Below, in pieces: positions 7,069 through 16,068 of a stretch of DNA of 25,261 nucleotides. The stretch lies in the NCBI GenBank assembly GCA_002381695.1, contig DFXM01000021.1, positions 13,672 to 38,932 on the forward strand, read 5' to 3'. Position numbers and translations under genes: made by a program. This DNA comes from Clostridium sp. UBA4108. GTDB lineage: Bacteria; Bacillota; Clostridia; Clostridiales; Clostridiaceae. Numbering within the stretch: position 1 is the first letter of the stretch; every line of letters begins with the position of its first letter. The notes beneath the pieces are model-generated. The model saw nothing but the letters and a program-made list of their open reading frames with translations. It was not told where the DNA came from and searched no databases.

Positions 7069-8786
7069 TTAAGTTATTTAGATATCTAAAGGGAAGTGCA
7101 ATACTTTATGCAATTATAGCACCTATTATGATGTGCATAGAAGTATTTATGGATTTAAATCAGCCAAGATTAATGGCAAACATTATCGATGTGGGCATAG
7201 CTAATGGAGATTTAAACTATGTATTAATGGTAGGGGGGAAAATGATATTAATTGCCTTTATTGGATTAATAGGAGGTGCTAGTTGTTGTATTTTTTCTGC
7301 TATGGCATCTATGAGTATGGGAGGAAATTTAAGACAAGGTATATTTGATAAAATACAAACATTAGCTTTCGGGGATATAGATAAGTTTAAGACAGGATCT
7401 TTAATTACAAGACTTACTAATGATGTAACCCAAGTGCAAAATATGGTGCTTATGGGCCTTAGAATTATGGTAAGGGCTCCCCTTATGTGCATAGGTGGAA
7501 TAATAATGGCATTTTCCTTAAGTAGGCAACTATCCAGTGTATTTTTAATAATTATTCCTGTAATTTTTATTGGAGTAGTTTTTATAGTAAATAAGTCAGT
7601 TCCTATGTTTTCGAAAGTTCAAGAGAATATAGATAAGGTTAATTTGGTAATGAGAGAGAGCATTTTAGGCATGCGTGTAGTTAAGGCCTTTAATATGGAG
7701 AAAAAGCAAAAGGAGCGTTTTAAAGATAGTAATGAGGAGCTTATGAATAGTAGTATAAAAGCTCAGAATACAACAATATTGCTATGGCCCCTTATAACAT
7801 TAGTTATGAATTTAACTGTGGTTGCAGTATTATGGTTTGGGGGTAATTTAGTAAATATAGGTGGTATTGAAACTGGAAAGATAATGGCATTTATAAACTA
7901 TCTTATTCAGATTATGAACTCCCTTATGATGGTTATTATGATAATTATAAATCTTTCTAGGGCAAAGGTGTCAGCAAAGAGGATAAATGAACTCTTAGAT
8001 TCTACTCCAGCTATAAAATATAATGATGAAGGAATTTATATAGAAAATTATGATGTAGAATTTAAAAATGTACATTTCAAATATAATCCAAGTGGAGAAT
8101 GTGTACTTAAAAATATAAATTTTAAAGTTAATGAAGGACAAGTTGTGGGGATTATTGGAGCTACAGGTAGTGGTAAAAGCTCACTAGTTTCACTCATTCC
8201 AAGGCTTTATGATACCACTGAAGGAAGGGTATACATTGGCGGAGTGGATGTAAGAGAACTAAATATTAAAGAGTTAAGAGAAAATATCGGCATAGTGCTT
8301 CAGGAAAATATCTTATTTTCTGGAACCATAAAGGATAATATTGGCTTTGGAGTTATAGAAACTACCGAAGAAGAACTTAAGCAGGTATCAATAGATGCAC
8401 AGGCATATGAATTTATAGATGGCAAAGAAGATGGGTATGGGAGCATAGTGGAACAGAGGGGAAAGAACCTATCAGGGGGACAAAAACAACGTCTATCAAT
8501 TGCTAGAACTCTTATAAAGAATCCTAAAATTCTCATCTTAGATGATTCTAGTAGTGCGCTAGATATGACAACAGAAGCAAGGCTTCAAAGAGCTATAAGA
8601 GAGAGAATGAAGGGAAGTACTCTATTTATAATAGCTCAGAGAATTACAGCAGTTATGGATGCAGACCAAATAATAGTATTAGATGAAGGGGAAATTAGTG
8701 GAATTGGAAATCATGAAGAACTACTAAAAACTAATGAAATATATAGCAGCATTGCGGTATCACAGCTGGGAGAGAAGGTGGTATAG
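7065..8786 (+). CDS. ABC exporter half-transporter, degenerate-site subunit
   Basis: The product (573 aa) has a six-helix type IV exporter membrane domain (about 1-310) fused to an ATPase domain (about 330-573). It shows Walker A GATGSGKSS (365-373), Q-loop Q413 and signature LSGGQ (469-473). The Walker B ends LILDD with D494 where Glu is normal, and the switch position is Gln (IIAQR, Q525) instead of His. The Glu-to-Asp change and switch-His loss mark the weak ATP site of heterodimeric exporters such as BmrC/BmrD, LmrC/LmrD and TM287/288. The partner follows immediately. The pair should export drugs or lipids across the cytoplasmic membrane; substrate unknown. The start overlaps the marR stop. 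Confidence 0.92.
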   Translation: MIKLFRYLKGSAILYAIIAPIMMCIEVFMDLNQPRLMANIIDVGIANGDLNYVLMVGGKMILIAFIGLIGGASCCIFSAMASMSMGGNLRQGIFDKIQTLAFGDIDKFKTGSLITRLTNDVTQVQNMVLMGLRIMVRAPLMCIGGIIMAFSLSRQLSSVFLIIIPVIFIGVVFIVNKSVPMFSKVQENIDKVNLVMRESILGMRVVKAFNMEKKQKERFKDSNEELMNSSIKAQNTTILLWPLITLVMNLTVVAVLWFGGNLVNIGGIETGKIMAFINYLIQIMNSLMMVIMIIINLSRAKVSAKRINELLDSTPAIKYNDEGIYIENYDVEFKNVHFKYNPSGECVLKNINFKVNEGQVVGIIGATGSGKSSLVSLIPRLYDTTEGRVYIGGVDVRELNIKELRENIGIVLQENILFSGTIKDNIGFGVIETTEEELKQVSIDAQAYEFIDGKEDGYGSIVEQRGKNLSGGQKQRLSIARTLIKNPKILILDDSSSALDMTTEARLQRAIRERMKGSTLFIIAQRITAVMDADQIIVLDEGEISGIGNHEELLKTNEIYSSIAVSQLGEKVV

Positions 8787-10610
8787 ATGGCAGATACTAA
8801 AGGAAATTTAAACATACATAGACCAGGCGGAGGACCAGCTCAATTATTTAAACAAAAGGAAAAACTTAAGAATCCTAAGGGCACAATTAAAAGACTCATT
8901 GGGTATTTAATCCATAAAAAAGCAGTACTCATGCTAGTATTTTTTCTTACATTAGTAAGTACTATAATAACCATTGTAGGAACTAGATTAAATGGATATA
9001 CTGTGGATAATTTTATTCAAACTGGAGATATGAAGGGTCTAACATTTATTTGTATAATACTTCTTTGTATTTATTTTGTGAGTATTTTCTCTACATATTT
9101 TCAAAATAGAATGATGGTGGGAATTGCCCAGAATATTTCAGCAAACATAAGAAAAGACTTGTTTTCAGGTATGCAAAAACTTCCACTGAAATACTTTGAT
9201 ACTCATTCTAGTGGAGATTTAATGAGTAGACTTACAAATGATATAGATAATATAAATATAACCTTAAGTCAAAGTGTAACTCAGTTTTTTTCAGGAATTA
9301 TAAATGTAGTGGGGATGTTTATAGCAATGTTATTATTAAGTCCTATTTTGACATTGATAGCAATGATAACTATGCCTTTTATGTTTCTGGTTACAAAACT
9401 TATAGCTAAAAATACTCAAGGATATTTTAAAAGTCAACAGAGAGAGCTTGGAGAACTCAATGGTTATGTAGAAGAAATTATTTCAGGCGAAAAAGTAGTA
9501 TTATTATTTTCTCAAGAAGAACAGGTAAAAGAAAAGTTTAGAGATATTAATAAAAGGCTTACCAAAAGTTCCATGGTTGCCCAGGGACTTTCCGGAATTA
9601 TGGGGCCTATGAACAACTTGATAAATAATATTTCCTATCTACTTATAGCGGTTAGTGGAGGATACTTAATTATAAATGGTATGAATATAACGGTAGGGGT
9701 AGTATTCAGCTTTCTACTGTATATGAGAAGCTTTACTAGACCAATCAATGAAATATTAAATCTTTTTAACACCATACAATCTGCCATGGCCGGAGCTGAG
9801 AGAGTATTTGAAATAATGGATGAAAAAAAAGAAATAGATCCAGAAAATGCTCAGGAGATAAATAATATAGAGGGAAATGTTGAACTTAAGGATGTTAACT
9901 TTTCATATGTAGAAGGTAATAGAGTATTAAAGAATGCTTCTCTTAAGGCTAGATCTGGGGAAACCATAGCTATTGTAGGACCAACAGGTGCAGGTAAAAC
10001 CACTATAATTAATCTCTTAACTAAATTCTATGACATAGATAGTGGAGAAATATTAATAGATGGTAAGGATATTAAAAATATAACTAGAAATAGCTTGCGT
10101 AATAATATTGCTATGGTGCTTCAGGATACTTTTTTATTTTCAGAGAGTATTCGTGAAAATATAAGGTATGGAAGGTTAAATGCTAGTGATGAAGAAGTAG
10201 AGAAGGCAGCAAGAATGGCCCATGCCCATGGATTTATAAAACAATTACCTGAAGGGTATAATACTGTGCTATCAGATAATGGAGGAAATTTATCTCAAGG
10301 ACAGAGACAGCTATTGGCTATAGCTAGAGCTATATTATCTAATTCCTCAATCCTTATATTAGATGAAGCTACGTCGTCTATTGATACTCGTACAGAGGTC
10401 TATATTCAGAAAGCAATGCTTAATTTAATGAGAGGAAAGACTACATTTGTTATAGCACATAGGTTAAGTACTATAAAAAATGCAGATACCATTTTAGCTG
10501 TAAATTGCGGAGAAATAATTGAAAGAGGAACCCATGATGAACTATTACAAAAAAATGGATTCTATGCTCAGCTTTACAACAGTCAGTTTAATAAAGGATT
10601 AGAGTTATAA
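8787..10610 (+). CDS. ABC exporter half-transporter, consensus-site subunit
   Basis: The product (607 aa) starts at the base after its partner's stop codon. A glycine/proline-rich cytoplasmic N-terminus (HRPGGGPAQ, 11-19) precedes the membrane domain (about 45-335) and ATPase domain (about 365-607). Walker A is GPTGAGKTT (398-406), Q-loop Q446, Walker B LILDE with catalytic E527, and switch H558 (IAHRL). Its signature is LSQGQ (502-506) rather than LSGGQ. In the dimer this altered signature faces the partner's Asp/Gln-altered site, so both changes fall in one of the two ATP sites, as in known asymmetric multidrug exporters. No clear terminator separates it from the GerMN lipoprotein gene, so some read-through is possible. 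Confidence 0.93.
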   Translation: MADTKGNLNIHRPGGGPAQLFKQKEKLKNPKGTIKRLIGYLIHKKAVLMLVFFLTLVSTIITIVGTRLNGYTVDNFIQTGDMKGLTFICIILLCIYFVSIFSTYFQNRMMVGIAQNISANIRKDLFSGMQKLPLKYFDTHSSGDLMSRLTNDIDNINITLSQSVTQFFSGIINVVGMFIAMLLLSPILTLIAMITMPFMFLVTKLIAKNTQGYFKSQQRELGELNGYVEEIISGEKVVLLFSQEEQVKEKFRDINKRLTKSSMVAQGLSGIMGPMNNLINNISYLLIAVSGGYLIINGMNITVGVVFSFLLYMRSFTRPINEILNLFNTIQSAMAGAERVFEIMDEKKEIDPENAQEINNIEGNVELKDVNFSYVEGNRVLKNASLKARSGETIAIVGPTGAGKTTIINLLTKFYDIDSGEILIDGKDIKNITRNSLRNNIAMVLQDTFLFSESIRENIRYGRLNASDEEVEKAARMAHAHGFIKQLPEGYNTVLSDNGGNLSQGQRQLLAIARAILSNSSILILDEATSSIDTRTEVYIQKAMLNLMRGKTTFVIAHRLSTIKNADTILAVNCGEIIERGTHDELLQKNGFYAQLYNSQFNKGLEL

Positions 10611-10715
10611 ATTTAATTAAATCTTAGAATATATGTTATGGTTAAAGTGAGATTTGTGGTAAAATATTACGTATAATAGTAAGACAGTACTAATTTATTG
10701 AAAGGAAATATGAGG

Positions 10716-11789
10716 ATGAAGATGAAGAAGAAGAAAAGAATAGTTTATATAATTCTAGTAACCATAGCCATGTTATTTGTGGCCTGTGGTCCTAAAGTTG
10801 AGAATGAGGATAATAAACCAGGAATAGGTACTGAAAAACCAGTAGTAGATAAAAAAATTGGAGATTATGTGAAATTTAAAGAAAATGAAAAGTTCTTCTA
10901 CAAGGGAGAAAATATGGAATATGCAGAGTATGTAACTTATGTAGATTATACAGAGGGAGATAAGGTTCAACTAAGAAAAAGTAATGGTGGAACAGAGATG
11001 GTATCAGTTTTAGAAATCAAAGATGGAGAATTAAGACAGGTATTTAGTAGAAGTGAATGCTACTATAGAGAAAATTTTCTTTCTAAAAAGGGTGAAGAAA
11101 CTGAAGTATTATTGAAAGAACCATTAGTTAAAGGTACATCATGGAATTTATCTGATGGAAGTAAGAGGTATATATCTAATGAGAATGTGGAAATATCAAC
11201 CCCTAGTGGAACTTATAAAACCTTAGAAGTAACAACAGAGCTAAAAAGTGGAGAAAAAAATGTACAATATTATGCTCTTGATAAAGGTTTGGTAAAATCA
11301 GTAATGGACACTGAAAAGATGAAAGTTACATCACTTTTAGAAAAGGTTGAAGACAATAGTAAGTTCAGTAATTCAGTTAGATTCTATTATCCTAATATTG
11401 ATGATTATAGTTTATTCTATAAGAATGTTGATATGGAATTCAAAACTAATGATATAACAAAGTCAGTATTTGAAAATATATTCAAGTCATTTCCAGAAGA
11501 AAATAAAGGTGTTTTAATGAGTAAAAATGCAAAGATAAATAGCCTTTATTTAAATGATGATGGTATGTTATATGCAGATTTTTCTAGTGAATTTATCAAG
11601 GAGATGAATGCAGGATCAGGCTTCGAAGCAGCTATTCTTCAAAGTATAGTTAATACATTAGGTGGATATTATGGAGTTGAGAAGGTATATTTAACTGTTG
11701 ATGGTAACCCTTATAATTCAGGACATATATTGATGGAAAAAGGTGAAGCTTTTACAGTTGATTTATCTAATACTACTGAAGCAAAATAA
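10716..11789 (+). CDS. GerMN-domain lipoprotein
   Basis: A secreted lipoprotein of about 357 aa. A Lys-rich start (MKMKKKKR) and hydrophobic stretch lead to LFVAC followed by GPK, a plausible though imperfect lipobox whose Cys would be lipidated. The middle of the protein is of unknown fold. The last ~135 residues (from about VRFYYPN to the end) match the GerMN domain known from Bacillus GerM, which acts in sporulation and germination, and from other envelope proteins. Start choice is uncertain: a TTG at 10698 and ATGs at 10710, 10716 and 10722 are in frame. AAGGA (10702-10706) is best spaced for 10716, while GAGG (10712-10715) would suit 10722. It is closed by a strong terminator. A role in the spore or wall is inferred from the domain only. 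Confidence 0.8.
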   Translation: MKMKKKKRIVYIILVTIAMLFVACGPKVENEDNKPGIGTEKPVVDKKIGDYVKFKENEKFFYKGENMEYAEYVTYVDYTEGDKVQLRKSNGGTEMVSVLEIKDGELRQVFSRSECYYRENFLSKKGEETEVLLKEPLVKGTSWNLSDGSKRYISNENVEISTPSGTYKTLEVTTELKSGEKNVQYYALDKGLVKSVMDTEKMKVTSLLEKVEDNSKFSNSVRFYYPNIDDYSLFYKNVDMEFKTNDITKSVFENIFKSFPEENKGVLMSKNAKINSLYLNDDGMLYADFSSEFIKEMNAGSGFEAAILQSIVNTLGGYYGVEKVYLTVDGNPYNSGHILMEKGEAFTVDLSNTTEAK

Positions 11790-11800
11790 TGACTAAAATA

Positions 11801-11830
11801 AAACCCCTCAGCTTAGCTGTGGGGTTTTTT
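11801..11830 (+). terminator. Rho-independent terminator after the GerMN lipoprotein gene
   Basis: A G/C-rich hairpin with AACCCC and CAGCT arms pairs with AGCTG and GGGGTT around one mismatch, followed by a T run. Confidence 0.92.
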
Positions 11831-11932
11831 GTATGTTTTATTTCAAAAGAGAATAATTATTAGAATATATACATAATTTTTACAGTATTGCTAAATAAAT
11901 AATTAATAAATATTTGATATAATTATTTAATT

Positions 11933-11963
11933 AACATATAAAGTGTGCATAACTTTATATGTT
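11933..11963. repeat. Perfect 12-bp inverted repeat upstream of yaaA
   Basis: AACATATAAAGT (11933-11944) and ACTTTATATGTT (11952-11963) are perfect complements around 7 nt. The right arm runs into a TATAAT hexamer (11963-11968). It could be an operator for the downstream stress gene. It is not followed by a T run, so a terminator is unlikely, and it does not match a PerR box well. Confidence 0.4.
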
Positions 11964-12020
11964 ATAATAAGATAATTCTATAATTTTAGAGCCTAGTATA
12001 AAAATTGTGGGGGTGTAGTT

Positions 12021-12791
12021 GTGTTAACAATAATTTCTTCAGCAAAAACTTTGGATTTTAAAAAGCAATCTATAGTTAAGGAAAGTACTATACCAAGCTT
12101 TCTAAAAGAGGCATTCTACTTGGCAGATGAACTAAGTAATTATTCCGCTGAGGAGTTAAGTTCTCTCATGAATATGAGTATAAAACTAGGGCAAGCTAAC
12201 TATAATCGATATAGAGATTTTAAACTTAATTATCATGAAGAAGGTAAACAAGCTATTTTTAGCTTTAATGGTGATATGTATAAAACTTTGAATATTTTTA
12301 GTTATAATAAAGAACAAATTGAATTTATTCAAAATCATCTAAGAATATTATCTGGGTTATATGGAGCTTTAAAGCCACTGGATATTATTAAGGAATATAG
12401 ATTAGAAATGGGATTAAAGCTAATAACTCCAAAAGGAAGAGATTTATATGAGTTTTGGAGTAAGAAGGTAACAGAAGAATTTAGGATAGAAATTTTAAGA
12501 CATAAAGAGAAGTCCATTTTAAATTTAGCTTCAGAGGAATATTCTAAGGTTATTAACAAAGATGAATTAAAAGATATAAATTTTTATAATATTATATTTA
12601 AAGAGAAGAATGGTGAAGACTACAAAATAGTAGGTACCTATGCTAAAAAAGCTAGAGGACTTATGGTATCCTATATAATGAAAAATTCTATAGATTCTGT
12701 AGAAAAGGTAAAAGAATTTAATGAAGCTGGATATGTATATAGAGAAGATTTAAGTTCTGTGGATAATTTAATATTTACAAGAGAATCATAA
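12021..12791 (+). CDS. yaaA: YaaA-family peroxide stress protein
   Basis: The product (256 aa) matches the UPF0246/YaaA family over full length: the N-terminal ISSAKTLDF, the central LSGLYGALKPLD-type segment (about 110-123) followed by YRLEMG, and the late KKARGLM. E. coli YaaA lowers free intracellular iron and limits Fenton damage under hydrogen peroxide; family members also have a DNA-binding fold. The start is GTG at 12021, preceded by a G-rich Shine-Dalgarno (about 12008-12014). The gene is monocistronic, with terminators on both sides and an inverted repeat 60-90 bp upstream that may control it. The family assignment is firm. The cellular role is carried over from E. coli. Confidence 0.9.
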   Translation: MLTIISSAKTLDFKKQSIVKESTIPSFLKEAFYLADELSNYSAEELSSLMNMSIKLGQANYNRYRDFKLNYHEEGKQAIFSFNGDMYKTLNIFSYNKEQIEFIQNHLRILSGLYGALKPLDIIKEYRLEMGLKLITPKGRDLYEFWSKKVTEEFRIEILRHKEKSILNLASEEYSKVINKDELKDINFYNIIFKEKNGEDYKIVGTYAKKARGLMVSYIMKNSIDSVEKVKEFNEAGYVYREDLSSVDNLIFTRES

Positions 12792-12800
12792 TAAATAAGC

Positions 12801-12868
12801 ATACTCAATAATCAATGATGATTGAAATTCCATTAGAATTTCTGATTTTGTGATTATTGAGTATTTTT
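12801..12868 (+). terminator. Two-tier terminator hairpin after yaaA
   Basis: An outer 14-bp perfect stem (12801-12814 with 12851-12864) encloses a smaller GAAATTC/GAATTTC hairpin (12824-12830 with 12836-12842). A T-rich tail follows. Confidence 0.85.
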
Positions 12869-12966
12869 ATTTACGCTATTTTATGTAGTGTTGATAGTAT
12901 GTAGCTTTAAAATCGACACTATATTAAAATCTAACTGTATTTCTAAATTTTCGCATAAAGATCCTA

Positions 12967-12995
12967 TTGACACAAATCATAAATTATATTATATT
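12967..12995 (+). promoter_or_regulatory. Promoter of the csoR-copA-copZ operon
   Basis: A perfect TTGACA (12967-12972), a 17-bp spacer and TATATT (12990-12995). Predicted transcription start is near 13002, just ahead of the G/C palindrome. Confidence 0.85.
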
Positions 12996-13008
12996 ATAAA
13001 TATAAACA

Positions 13009-13021
13009 CCCCCACCGGGGG
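13009..13021 (+). promoter_or_regulatory. Probable CsoR operator
   Basis: CCCCC-ACC-GGGGG is a G/C-rich inverted repeat in very AT-rich DNA, between the predicted transcription start and the csoR start codon. Known CsoR operators are short C-run/G-run palindromes of this kind. Its right edge runs directly into the Shine-Dalgarno sequence, so the repeat could also form an RNA hairpin next to the ribosome site. CsoR binding is inferred from position and family. Confidence 0.7.
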
Positions 13022-13034
13022 AGGGAGGTACAAC

Positions 13035-13304
13035 ATGAATAATGAAAAGAAAAAAGCATTACAAAGTTTAAAGACCTGTAAAGGACAAATTGAGGGAATA
13101 ATAAAAATGATTGAAGATGGTCGTTATTGCATAGATATATCTAATCAAATAATAGCTTCTCAAGCCTTATTAAAGAAAGCTAACAAGTGTATTTTAAAGC
13201 AACATATGAATCATTGTGTCATAGAAGCTTTTGAAGAAAAGCATAATGCTGAGGAGAAGATAGAAGAGCTTGTAAATATACTAGACAAATTAATTGATAA
13301 ATAG
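13035..13304 (+). CDS. csoR: Copper-sensing repressor CsoR
   Basis: An 89-aa all-helical repressor that in this family releases DNA when Cu(I) binds. The copper fingerprint is intact: C32, H57 and C61, with 25 residues between the first Cys and the His and the H-x3-C pair, as in characterised CsoR. The frame stays open upstream to 12888, but the -35 and -10 boxes lie inside that stretch, and GGGAGGT (13023-13029) is well spaced for the ATG at 13035, so the short start is chosen. It is the first gene of a csoR-copA-copZ operon; copA starts 12 bp after its stop. Related repressors of the family (RcnR, FrmR, CstR) have different ligand sets, so copper is well supported. Confidence 0.94.
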   Translation: MNNEKKKALQSLKTCKGQIEGIIKMIEDGRYCIDISNQIIASQALLKKANKCILKQHMNHCVIEAFEEKHNAEEKIEELVNILDKLIDK

Positions 13305-13316
13305 GAGAGGGTGAAT

Positions 13317-15755
13317 ATGAAAGAAAAAATATTAAGAATAGAAGGTATGACTTGTGCGGTTTGTGCAAGGAGTATAGAAAAAGTTGTCGGAAAGAAAGAT
13401 GGAATGGAAGAAGCTTCAGTAAATTTAGCGACTGAGAAGTTGAAGGTTAAATATGATGAAAGTAAGCTAAATTTAGAAGATATAATAAAAAGTGTAGAAA
13501 AGGCTGGTTTTAAAGCCTTTGATGATAGTACTGAAATGGTGCTTCAAGTAGAGGGTATGACCTGTGCATCCTGTGCTAGAAATGTTGAAAAGGTGATAAA
13601 AAAGTTTGAAGGCATAGAAAAGGCAGAAGTGAATCTTTCTACAGAAACTTTAAAGCTAAGTTATGATGTTAGTAAAGTGAAACTTGGTGACATAAAAAGA
13701 GCTGTAGATAAGGCTGGCTTTAAGCTTGTAGAGAAAGAACAAGAAGATGTTCATCAAAAGAAGAAAGAGCAAGAAATTAAAAATATGAGAAACAGGCTTA
13801 TCTGGTCTGCTGTATTCACAATTCCACTACTGATAGTAACTATGGGCCATATGGTGGGAATGCCATTACCTATGATAATAGATACACATCATAATCCATT
13901 AAATTTTGCTTTATTTCAATTAATACTTACTACTATTGTAATGATAATAGGTAAGAATTTCTTTAAGGTAGGATTTAAAAATCTTATAAATAGAACTCCA
14001 AACATGGATTCCTTAATATCAATAGGAACCTGGGCAGCATATTTATATGGAATCTTTGCTATATACCATATAGCAAATGGTGATACTAGTTACACTATGC
14101 AATTATATTTTGAGTCAGGAGCTACAATTTTAACTCTTATAACCTTAGGAAAATATTTAGAAACCTTAACTAAAGGTAGAACTTCTGAAGCTATTAAGAA
14201 GCTTATGGGTTTAGCACCTAAGACTGCTACAGTTATAGTAGATGGAGAGGAAAAGGTTATTGAAATTCATGAAGTTCAAGAGGGAGATATTATAGTTGTA
14301 AAGCCAGGAGAAAAATTACCTGTAGATGGAGAAGTTATAGAGGGATATACATCTATAGATGAAAGTATGTTAACTGGTGAAAGTATTCCAGTGGAGAAGC
14401 ATGAAGGAAACAAGGTATTTGGAGCAAGTATAAATAAAAATGGAAGAATTAAATATAAAGCTACCAAGGTTGGAAAAGATACAGTAATAGCTCAAATAGT
14501 AAAATTAGTAGAAGAAGCTCAGGGATCAAAAGCTCCCATTGCAAAAATGGCAGATATTATTTCAGGCTACTTTGTGCCAACAGTTATAGGACTTGCAATA
14601 TTATCAAGCTTAGGGTGGGCGATATCAGGAGAAGGAACAATATTTGTATTAACAATATTTATATCAGTGCTAGTAATAGCTTGTCCATGTGCTTTAGGAT
14701 TAGCTACTCCTACAGCTATAATGGTAGGAACAGGTAAAGGTGCTGAGAATGGGATATTAATTAAAAGTGGAGAGGCGTTAGAAACTACTCATAATATAAA
14801 TACTATAGTTTTTGATAAAACAGGAACAATAACTGAAGGTAAGCCAAAGGTTACGGATATTGTAACTAATACCTATAAAGCTGATGATATATTATTATTA
14901 GCAGCTTCAGCAGAAATTGGTTCTGAACATCCATTAGGAGAGGCTATAGTAAAAGAAGCTATGGATAAAGGATTTACTTTAAAGGATATTTCAGATTTTA
15001 AAGCTATACCAGGTCATGGTATAGAGGTTGTCATAGATGGAGAAAAACTTTATCTAGGTAATAGAAAACTTATGAATGAGAAGAATATAATCTTAGGAGA
15101 TTATGAATTAAAGTCAACAGAATTAGCACAACAAGGTAAAACTCCAATGTTTGTAGCTAAGGAAGGAAAACTTATAGGAATAGTTGCCGTAGCTGATACA
15201 CTCAAGGAAAATAGTAAGAGGGCAGTTGAAAGTCTTCATAAAATGGGGATAGAAGTAGTTATGCTTACAGGTGATAATAAAAACACTGCAGCTGCCATAG
15301 GTAAAGAAGTGGGAATAGATAGGGTAATAGCTGAGGTATTGCCTCAAGATAAAGCAAATAAAGTAAAAGAACTTCAGAATGAAGGTAAGAAGGTTGCCAT
15401 GGTAGGAGATGGAATAAATGATGCTCCAGCCTTAGCTATGGCTGATATAGGAATTGCCATAGGGTCAGGAACAGATGTGGCTATAGAATCTGCTGATATA
15501 GTTCTCATGAGAAGTGATATCATGGATGTTATAGGAGCAATTCAATTAAGCAAGCAAACCATAAGAAATATAAAACAAAACCTATTCTGGGCATTTGGAT
15601 ATAATGTTTTAGGTATACCAGTGGCAATGGGTGTATTACACATCTTTGGAGGGCCATTGTTAAATCCTATGCTAGCAGCTCTTGCAATGAGTTTTAGTTC
15701 AGTGTCAGTATTATTGAATGCACTAAGATTAAAGCAATTTAAAACTAGGTATTAA
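13317..15755 (+). CDS. copA: Copper-exporting P-type ATPase CopA
   Basis: The product (812 aa) is a P1B-1 ATPase that pumps Cu(I) out of the cytosol. Two N-terminal metal-binding domains carry MTCAVC (C13, C16) and MTCASC (C83, C86). The membrane core has the CPC motif (456-458), the YN pair in helix 7 (762-763) and MSFSS in helix 8 (791-795), a combination diagnostic for Cu(I)/Ag(I). Catalytic parts are TGES (353-356), phosphorylation DKTGT with D500, SEHP (536-539) and GDGIND (697-702). A GTG at 13311 is in frame, but AGGAGAGG (13303-13310) abuts it and is right for the ATG at 13317. Length and motifs are complete. It lies between its repressor and its chaperone and should be induced by copper through CsoR. 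Confidence 0.96.
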   Translation: MKEKILRIEGMTCAVCARSIEKVVGKKDGMEEASVNLATEKLKVKYDESKLNLEDIIKSVEKAGFKAFDDSTEMVLQVEGMTCASCARNVEKVIKKFEGIEKAEVNLSTETLKLSYDVSKVKLGDIKRAVDKAGFKLVEKEQEDVHQKKKEQEIKNMRNRLIWSAVFTIPLLIVTMGHMVGMPLPMIIDTHHNPLNFALFQLILTTIVMIIGKNFFKVGFKNLINRTPNMDSLISIGTWAAYLYGIFAIYHIANGDTSYTMQLYFESGATILTLITLGKYLETLTKGRTSEAIKKLMGLAPKTATVIVDGEEKVIEIHEVQEGDIIVVKPGEKLPVDGEVIEGYTSIDESMLTGESIPVEKHEGNKVFGASINKNGRIKYKATKVGKDTVIAQIVKLVEEAQGSKAPIAKMADIISGYFVPTVIGLAILSSLGWAISGEGTIFVLTIFISVLVIACPCALGLATPTAIMVGTGKGAENGILIKSGEALETTHNINTIVFDKTGTITEGKPKVTDIVTNTYKADDILLLAASAEIGSEHPLGEAIVKEAMDKGFTLKDISDFKAIPGHGIEVVIDGEKLYLGNRKLMNEKNIILGDYELKSTELAQQGKTPMFVAKEGKLIGIVAVADTLKENSKRAVESLHKMGIEVVMLTGDNKNTAAAIGKEVGIDRVIAEVLPQDKANKVKELQNEGKKVAMVGDGINDAPALAMADIGIAIGSGTDVAIESADIVLMRSDIMDVIGAIQLSKQTIRNIKQNLFWAFGYNVLGIPVAMGVLHIFGGPLLNPMLAALAMSFSSVSVLLNALRLKQFKTRY

Positions 15756-15788
15756 AAAATAAATATGAAAGATAAAGGAGAGATTATT

Positions 15789-15989
15789 ATGAAAAAAATA
15801 ATTACTATTGAAGGAATGTCTTGCATGCATTGCGTGGGAAGAGTAAAGAATGCATTATCTGGATTAGAGGGATTATCTAATATAGAAGTAGAAAAGGGTA
15901 AGGCTGTAGCTGAAGGATCAGTTAGCAATGAAGTTATTAAAGAAGCTATAGAAGACTTAGGATTTGATGTAGTAAATATAGAAGAATAA
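15789..15989 (+). CDS. copZ: Copper chaperone CopZ
   Basis: A 66-aa heavy-metal-associated domain protein with GMSCMHC (C12 and C15), which binds Cu(I) and hands it to CopA or CsoR. The ferredoxin-like pattern ends with GFDVVNIEE. An ATG at 15765 is in frame and would add eight residues, but AAGGAG (15775-15780) is correctly placed for 15789, and the resulting N-terminus MKKIITIEGM is typical of CopZ. It is the last gene of the copper operon, 33 bp after copA, and is followed by a terminator at 16069-16116. Confidence 0.93.
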   Translation: MKKIITIEGMSCMHCVGRVKNALSGLEGLSNIEVEKGKAVAEGSVSNEVIKEAIEDLGFDVVNIEE

Positions 15990-16068
15990 ATTTAAGACAT
16001 CTTTGAAAGATACTTAACAATTTATTGATTATTCTGATAGTGAATTTTTGAAGAAATGAAATAAGTAT

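Noticed and set aside
9002..9010. DnaA-box 9-mer
   Set aside because: It encodes ordinary residues of an exporter gene and is isolated; likely chance. The same applies to 12758-12766.
10654..10677. TTGTGG and TATAAT as a promoter for the GerMN lipoprotein gene
   Set aside because: The spacer is 12 bp; a -10 may be real but no -35 fits.
12888..13034. In-frame upstream extension of csoR
   Set aside because: The -35 and -10 boxes and predicted transcription start lie inside it; the ATG at 13035 has the correct ribosome-binding site and gives normal CsoR length.
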